From positions 1 to 49,176 of the forward strand of contig JAKAMO010000008.1 in NCBI GenBank assembly GCA_021812825.1: a stretch of DNA of 49,176 nt. The letters run 5' to 3'. The notes under the pieces were generated by a model that saw only the letters and a program-made list of their open reading frames with translations, searched no databases and was not told the DNA's origin. A program made the position numbers and the translations under genes. This stretch comes from a bacterium. Its GTDB lineage: Bacteria > Elusimicrobiota > Elusimicrobia > Elusimicrobiales > UBA9959. Of the stretch, positions 44,767-49,176 are shown one piece after another (the first letter of the stretch is position 1; each line of letters begins with the position of its first letter).

Positions 44767-45783
44767 ATGGACGAGAACGACATAGCATCCGCGCCAAAGG
44801 CGGAGCTGCACCGCCACATCGAGGGCTGCGTGCGCCTGGATACCCTGAGGGACATCCACCGCCGCGCCGGCCTGCGGCTGCCTTCCGAGGACCCCGCCGA
44901 GCTGGACCGCATCTACCGCCTCCGCGCCCCGGGCGCCTCGCTGGCCGAGGTGCTGGGGATGTTCACGCTGGCGCAGGCCTGCTTCGTCTCGTACGAGGAC
45001 GTGGAGCGCATAACCCGCGAGGCCCTCGAGGACGCGTACAGGAAGGAGAACGTACGGCTGCTGGAGCTGCGGTACAGCCCGGACTTCATGCTGGGCGGCA
45101 GGGGCCTGGACTGGCAGAAGGCGCACGACATCATAGTCTCCGTCTGCGAGAACTTCGAGAAGAGCTCGCGCATGGTCTGCGGCGTTATACTTATCGCCTC
45201 GCGCGGCTACGGCCTGGAGTCGGCTGAAAAGACCGCGGACTTCGCCGCGAAGAACAGGAGGAGCGTGATAGGCTTCGACCTGGCGGACGACGAAGCCGGT
45301 CACCCCTCCAGGCTTTTCCGCGGCGTGGCCGCCAGGCTGCGCTCCTTCGGCATACCGCTCACGGTGCATTCGGGCGAGGAGGGGCATTACTCGCAGATAG
45401 AGGAGACGCTGCGGGAGCTGGCTCCCGAGCGCATCGGCCACGGGGTAAAGGCGGCCGAAGACCCCGCCGGCCGCGTGATAGAGCTCCTGAAGAGCGGAGG
45501 CGTGACGGTGGAGACCAACCCGTGGAGCAACTACCTTACCCGCGCCGTCCCTTCCGTGGAGGCGCATCCGCTGAAGAAGTTCATAGAGGCCGGGGTGAAA
45601 TGCTCCATAGGCGCGGACGATCCGGAGATACTGGCCACTGACCTGAACAACGAGTACCAGCTTTCGCTGGGCCGCATGGGCCTGTCCGCCGCGGACATCG
45701 GCTACACGCTCCGCTGCGCGGTGGAGGGCTCCTTCCTCAGCCCCGACAGGCGCGCCCAGGCGGCCCGGGAACTGGGGCTGTGA
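44767..45783 (+). CDS. add: Adenosine deaminase
   Basis: A 338-residue metal-dependent deaminase. The zinc ligands are present: two His in ELHRHIEG, His in LTVHSGEEGHY and Asp in IGADDPEI. The catalytic Glu lies in the SGEE stretch and the catalytic His in RIGHGV. It should turn adenosine into inosine. Family members that act on adenine or modified nucleosides are close, so specificity is likely but not certain. It probably shares a transcript with the kinase upstream. Confidence 0.9.
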   Translation: MDENDIASAPKAELHRHIEGCVRLDTLRDIHRRAGLRLPSEDPAELDRIYRLRAPGASLAEVLGMFTLAQACFVSYEDVERITREALEDAYRKENVRLLELRYSPDFMLGGRGLDWQKAHDIIVSVCENFEKSSRMVCGVILIASRGYGLESAEKTADFAAKNRRSVIGFDLADDEAGHPSRLFRGVAARLRSFGIPLTVHSGEEGHYSQIEETLRELAPERIGHGVKAAEDPAGRVIELLKSGGVTVETNPWSNYLTRAVPSVEAHPLKKFIEAGVKCSIGADDPEILATDLNNEYQLSLGRMGLSAADIGYTLRCAVEGSFLSPDRRAQAARELGL

Positions 45784-45795
45784 ACCTTTCCCGTG

Positions 45796-45824
45796 TTGAC
45801 ACCCGTCAACCCAAGCGCTAGAAT
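45796..45824 (+). promoter_or_regulatory. Promoter of the papain-like peptidase gene with overlapping palindrome
   Basis: TTGACA (45796-45801), 17-bp spacer, TAGAAT (45819-45824). The -35 box is the left half of TTGACACCCGTCAA (45796-45809), which has the same TTGA-N6-TCAA form as the two sites before mtrA. A protein bound here would block the -35 box. Confidence 0.75.
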
Positions 45825-45846
45825 TGTCTGAGTTCAGGGAGGATAC

Positions 45847-46836
45847 ATGAAAAAAATATACAGTTTGTTCGCCGCGGCGCTGCTGCTGGCGGCGGGACAG
45901 GCCTCTGCCCAGCAGGCTCTCTCGGGCGGGGTCAGGGAGCAGATAGACCAGGTGCAGGCCGCCATCGAGAAGGCCGGCGCCAAATGGACGGCCGGCGAGA
46001 ACAATATCTCGTCCGACCGCGAGAACTGGAAATATTACGTCGGCCTCGACTTCGAGCCCATAGACGCCGAGCCGGTCGCGCTGGACGCCGACGCCCCGCT
46101 GCCGCCCGCCTTCGACTGGCGCGACGCCAACGGCGTCTTCGTAACCCCGATCAGGAACCAGAAGAAATGCGGCTCCTGCTGGGCCTTCTCCATGACCGCC
46201 GGCCTGGAGGCCTACACCCTGCTGAAGGAGAACACCCCCGGCAGGAACCTGGACCTCTCCGAGCAGGTGATGCTTTCCTGCAGCGGCGCGGGCTCCTGCA
46301 ACGGCGGCCGCCTCAGCGCCGGCTTCCTGTCGAAGACCGGCCTTCCCCCGGAAACGGACTATCCCTACACCGCCACCGACGGCAGCTGCAAATCGGCCGC
46401 GGCCGGCTGGCAGGGCCGCTCCTACAGGATAGGCGCCTACGGCTCCGTGAGGCAGAGCGTGCAGGCCCTGAAGGCCGCGCTGGTGAAGTACGGCCCGCTG
46501 CCCACCGCGTACATGGTCTACGAGGACTTCATGCATTACAAGTCCGGCGTTTACTCCTACACCACCGGCAAGCGGCTCGGCGGCCACGCCGTGCTGCTGG
46601 TCGGCTACAACGACCCGGAGCAGTACTTCATCGTCAAGAACAGCTGGGACACCGGCTGGGGCGAGAACGGTTATTTCCGCATCGCCTACTCCCAGATGGA
46701 CAACCAGGTGAACTTCGGCCTGAGCACCATCGCCTACAGGGAATCCAAGGACGAGGCGCCCGTCGGAGACGTGGTCCTCGGCGGAGCCTGGAAGCGCGTG
46801 GCCCCGATGTTCGAGGGCGTGAACGCCTGGAACTAA
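45847..46836 (+). CDS. Secreted papain-like (C1) cysteine peptidase
   Basis: A 329-residue exported protease: signal peptide (MKKIYSLFAAALLLAAGQASAQ), a short pro-region of about 70 residues and a C1A peptidase domain from about residue 88. The oxyanion Gln105, nucleophile Cys111 (KCGSCWAFS), His247 (GGHAVLLVGY) and Asn265 (VKNSWDTGWG) are all present, with the CNGG motif (SCNGGRLSAGF). The pro-region is shorter than that of plant or animal cathepsins. GGGAGGA precedes ATG 45847. The gene has a strong promoter and its own terminator. Confidence 0.95.
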   Translation: MKKIYSLFAAALLLAAGQASAQQALSGGVREQIDQVQAAIEKAGAKWTAGENNISSDRENWKYYVGLDFEPIDAEPVALDADAPLPPAFDWRDANGVFVTPIRNQKKCGSCWAFSMTAGLEAYTLLKENTPGRNLDLSEQVMLSCSGAGSCNGGRLSAGFLSKTGLPPETDYPYTATDGSCKSAAAGWQGRSYRIGAYGSVRQSVQALKAALVKYGPLPTAYMVYEDFMHYKSGVYSYTTGKRLGGHAVLLVGYNDPEQYFIVKNSWDTGWGENGYFRIAYSQMDNQVNFGLSTIAYRESKDEAPVGDVVLGGAWKRVAPMFEGVNAWN

Positions 46837-46851
46837 GGAAGTTCCCGGCAG

Positions 46852-46892
46852 AAAAGAGGAACGGCGCGGAATTCCGCGCCGTTCCTCTTTTT
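46852..46892. terminator. Bidirectional terminator
   Basis: A perfect 20-bp palindrome (46852-46871 with 46872-46891) with A-rich left and T-rich right ends, between the convergent peptidase gene and the hypothetical gene at 46906. It can end transcription from both sides. Confidence 0.93.
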
Positions 46893-46905
46893 AGGCCGCC
46901 GGGGG

Positions 46906-47442
46906 TCAGTCGTTGGCCGACTTGATCTTGCTCTCCAGCAGGTTGGAGATCAGCAGCATCGTGGCGGAGTCCAGCGAGGCGGTGGACTTCTCGAAGCGCT
47001 TCACCCTGTCCTCGGCCTCGTAGTAGCGCTGTACGCCGGGGATCAGGCCCAGCGCGTCGGTGACCGTTCCCCGCAGGCCCATAGCGGAGCGCACGTTGGC
47101 GGGGGCGCCGCCGGCCGCCACCTCGCTCATGATCCTGTCCAGCTCTTTCAGCCAGTTGTCCAGGTCGTTCTCCCGCGAGAGGTAGGCCTCGGCGTCGCCT
47201 ATCAGCCAGAGGCGGATGAACTCCATCTCGTCCTGCGCGGGCGCCAGGCCTTTCTGCAGCTTGGAGATCAGTATCTTGACCGTCTCGGCGGTGGCCGCCT
47301 GCATTTCCTCGCGCAGCGCGGCGTTCAGGTTGAACAGGGCGTCGTAGAGGCCGCGGAGCTGGTCCGGCCTCTTCTCGGAAACGAATTTGTTGTAGGCCGC
47401 TGCGGCCTCTCCCCTCAGTTCCGCGCTGGTCTTTGCGCCCAT
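46906..47442 (-). CDS. Hypothetical helical protein
   Basis: A 178-residue, mostly helical, soluble protein with no signal peptide and no membrane segment. It is charged (KRPDQLRGLYDAL, DLDNWLKELDRIMSEVA, YYEAEDRVKRFEKS) and I do not recognise the family. The start ATG 47442 is chosen because GGGAGGCGAC lies just upstream; the frame is open 32 codons further with no support. It sits alone on the minus strand between the peptidase and the NRAMP transporter genes. Confidence 0.65.
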   Translation of the reverse strand: MGAKTSAELRGEAAAAYNKFVSEKRPDQLRGLYDALFNLNAALREEMQAATAETVKILISKLQKGLAPAQDEMEFIRLWLIGDAEAYLSRENDLDNWLKELDRIMSEVAAGGAPANVRSAMGLRGTVTDALGLIPGVQRYYEAEDRVKRFEKSTASLDSATMLLISNLLESKIKSAND

Positions 47443-47544
47443 GTCGCCTCCCGTCTGACGTCTCCCGCCGTTGCCGGCGGGGCTAAACAGATTATATATT
47501 AAAAAACTTTCTCCCGTGAACCTGAGCCGGTACGGCAACTTTCC

Positions 47545-47550
47545 TATAAT
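47545..47550 (+). promoter_or_regulatory. -10 box of the NRAMP gene
   Basis: TATAAT ending 12 nt before ATG 47563, with no ribosome site in between; a leader of about five nt is expected. Confidence 0.5.
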
Positions 47551-47562
47551 ATATCCTCAGAG

Positions 47563-48828
47563 ATGCTTAAATTCTTCAAGGACCTGAAGAACAGGAACCA
47601 CCGGCGCATACAGGGCGGGCTCGAGCTGCTGAAGTACATAGGCCCGGGCCTGATAGTGACCGTCGGCTTCATAGATCCGGGCAACTGGGCCTCCAACCTC
47701 GCCGCCGGCGCGTCGTTCGGCTATTCCCTGCTGTGGATGGTGACCCTGTCCACGCTGATGCTGATAATACTGCAGCACAACGTGGCGCACCTGGGCATAG
47801 CCAGCGGCCTGTGCCTGAGCGAGGCGGCGGAGAAGTACGTGAGTCCGTCGCTGGCCCGGCCGCTGCTTTGGTCCGCGATGGCCGCCTCGGCCGCCACCTC
47901 CCTGGCCGAGATAATGGGCGGCGCTATAGCCCTGCAGATGCTCTTCGGAGTGCCTGTAAAGCTGGGCGCGGCCATGGTCGCGGCGCTGGTCGTATACCTG
48001 CTCTTCTCCAATAACTACCGCCGGCTCGAAAAATGGATAATCGGCTTCGTGTCGCTGATCGGCCTGTCCTTCATCTACGAGCTGAGCCTCGCCCCTGTGG
48101 ATTGGGGCAGGGCCGCGGCCGGCTGGGTGGTGCCGGCCACTCCGGCGGGCTCCATGGTTGTGGTGATGAGCGTGCTGGGCGCGGTGGTGATGCCCCACAA
48201 CCTGTTCCTGCACTCGGAGATAATACAGAGCCGCCAGTGGAACCTCGAGGACGAGAAGGTCATCCGCCGCCAGCTCAAGTTCGAGTTCACCGACACGCTG
48301 CTGTCCATGCTGGTGGGCTGGGCCATCAACAGCGCGATGATAATCATGGCGGCCGCCACCTTCTTCAAGGCCGGAAAACCGGTCTCCGAATTGCAGCAGG
48401 CGCAGGAGATGCTGGCGCCGCTGCTCGGCGGGCATTCGGCCCTGGTGTTCGCTCTCGCGCTGCTGTTCGCGGGCGTCTCGTCCAGCGTCACCTCGGGCAT
48501 GGCCGGAGCCTCCATCTTCGCAGGCCTCTACGGCGAGCCGCTGAACCTGAAGGACAGCCACAGCCGCATGGGCGTCTATATCTCTTTCCTCGCCTCGCTG
48601 GCGGTGATACTCTTCATCAGCGACCCGTTCCGGGGGCTCATCTATTCCCAGATGGCGCTCAGCGTGCAACTGCCGTTCACGATATTCCTGCAGGTCTACC
48701 TGACCTCGTCGAAGAAGGTGATGGGCCGCCACGCCAACCCGCGCTGGATGGTCGCCGTGCTCTCCGTCATCGGCCTCACGGTCGCCTTGCTGAACGTGAA
48801 GCTGCTGCTGGGCCTCTTCGCCGACTGA
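47563..48828 (+). CDS. mntH: NRAMP-family divalent metal (Mn/Fe) transporter
   Basis: A 421-residue protein with about 11 membrane helices. Helix 1 has the metal-binding motif DPGNWASN and helix 6 has MPHN in GAVVMPHNLFLHS, with the Met that selects transition metals over Mg and Ca. It should import Mn2+ or Fe2+ driven by protons, which fits a cell with a heavy demand for heme and Fe-S iron. No Shine-Dalgarno site is seen. Confidence 0.93.
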   Translation: MLKFFKDLKNRNHRRIQGGLELLKYIGPGLIVTVGFIDPGNWASNLAAGASFGYSLLWMVTLSTLMLIILQHNVAHLGIASGLCLSEAAEKYVSPSLARPLLWSAMAASAATSLAEIMGGAIALQMLFGVPVKLGAAMVAALVVYLLFSNNYRRLEKWIIGFVSLIGLSFIYELSLAPVDWGRAAAGWVVPATPAGSMVVVMSVLGAVVMPHNLFLHSEIIQSRQWNLEDEKVIRRQLKFEFTDTLLSMLVGWAINSAMIIMAAATFFKAGKPVSELQQAQEMLAPLLGGHSALVFALALLFAGVSSSVTSGMAGASIFAGLYGEPLNLKDSHSRMGVYISFLASLAVILFISDPFRGLIYSQMALSVQLPFTIFLQVYLTSSKKVMGRHANPRWMVAVLSVIGLTVALLNVKLLLGLFAD

Positions 48829-48851
48829 CGGTGCGGTTCCTCCCGAATTGC

Positions 48852-48857
48852 TAAAAT
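48852..48857 (+). promoter_or_regulatory. -10 box of the MFS gene
   Basis: TAAAAT ending nine nt before ATG 48867; no ribosome site. Confidence 0.45.
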
Positions 48858-48866
48858 CTATCCGGC

Positions 48867-49176
48867 ATGAACAACCTGCTCGACCGCTGGCGCAAGACCG
48901 ATCCCGCTTTCAGGGCTTTCCTGCTCGGGGTTTTCTTCCTGGGCATCAACGCCGGGATCCTCTCCTCGGCCTTCAACAACTACCTCAACGACGCCTTCCG
49001 TCTCACCTCGGAGCAGCGCGGCTTCCTGGAGTTCCCGCGCGAGCTGCCCGGCTTCATGGTGGTCTTCATGACCGGCCTGCTGGTGGCGCTGCCGGTGCGC
49101 CTCTGGGCGGTGATCACCGGCCTGCTGACCGCCGCCGGCGTCGCCGGTCTGGGCTTCCTCTCCCCGTCCTACTACC
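48867..49176 (+). CDS. MFS transporter, N-terminal part
   Basis: The first 103 codons of a membrane protein that runs off the window. MNNLLDRWRKTDPAFRAF is followed by helices at about residues 17-34, 62-80 and 83-100 (FLLGVFFLGINAGILSS, FMVVFMTGLLVALPV, VITGLLTAAGVAGLGF), typical of the major facilitator superfamily. The substrate cannot be inferred from this part. Confidence 0.7.
   Translation, partial: MNNLLDRWRKTDPAFRAFLLGVFFLGINAGILSSAFNNYLNDAFRLTSEQRGFLEFPRELPGFMVVFMTGLLVALPVRLWAVITGLLTAAGVAGLGFLSPSYY

Noticed and set aside
43876..46587. A 903-codon open frame on the minus strand across the PfkB, adenosine deaminase and peptidase genes
   Set aside because: It is a shadow of three well-supported plus-strand genes, caused by high GC at third codon positions; it has no recognisable domain and crosses gene boundaries.

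Overview
The window is a high-GC segment of a Gram-negative bacterial chromosome that makes its living by respiration. Ile-ATA and Arg-AGG codons are common. The signs are an outer-membrane porin-cytochrome pair, many periplasmic multiheme cytochromes c, a Ccs (ResB/CcsA) cytochrome maturation system, TatAC, and an ETF:quinone oxidoreductase. Composition and gene content (a secreted papain-like peptidase, multiheme cytochromes) recall Elusimicrobiota or a similar deep lineage, but that is a guess with no marker gene behind it.

Region 1 (1-14951) is a carbon-oxidation block on the plus strand. It runs from the C-terminal two thirds of an IcmF-type fused acyl-CoA mutase, through a nitroreductase and an M24 peptidase, to thiolase, 3-hydroxybutyryl-CoA dehydrogenase, crotonase, acyl-CoA dehydrogenase, a membrane Fe-S ETF:quinone oxidoreductase, EtfB, EtfA, a second acyl-CoA dehydrogenase and monomeric isocitrate dehydrogenase. 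Together these would convert isobutyryl- or butyryl-CoA to acetyl-CoA and pass the electrons to the quinone pool.

Region 2 (14952-15935) is almost 1 kb without a credible protein gene and is the strangest part of the window. It holds a hairpin-rich segment ending in a terminator, a 148-nt structured element whose second copy lies at 30030-30169, and a near-consensus sigma70 promoter (TTGACA-N17-TATATT) driving a roughly 310-nt unit that ends in a strong terminator. Over 270 nt this unit has only two A residues on the transcribed-sense strand, against about 56 T.

Region 3 (15936-36450) holds two unrelated membrane or SDR genes and then a large extracellular-electron-transfer locus: a tetraheme cytochrome, an FNR-like regulator, MtrA- and MtrB-like conduit proteins, two tandem CbcL-like cytochrome c/b proteins (11 CXXCH each), a NapC-anchored cytochrome with 13 CXXCH plus two odd heme motifs, and a divergent operon of tetraheme cytochrome, Fe-S protein, NrfD, TatA and TatC. 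ResB, CcsA and an OB-fold protein follow. At least 53 canonical heme motifs are encoded. The promoter region upstream of mtrAB carries two TTGA-N6-TCAA palindromes, one placed as a class II FNR site.

Region 4 (36451-49176) is a set of short, mostly unlinked transcription units: macro-domain protein, P-loop kinase-like protein, PAP2 phosphatase, FIST-adenylate cyclase, a three-repeat secreted protein, pyroglutamyl peptidase, aspartase, PfkB kinase plus adenosine deaminase, secreted papain-like peptidase, a hypothetical protein, an NRAMP transporter and the start of an MFS transporter. Several have a -10 box only 6-12 nt from ATG and no Shine-Dalgarno sequence, suggesting leaderless mRNAs.

Taken together, the window suggests an anaerobe or facultative anaerobe that oxidises short-chain acyl-CoAs and sends electrons via menaquinol, several inner-membrane cytochrome systems and an MtrAB conduit to an acceptor outside the cell.
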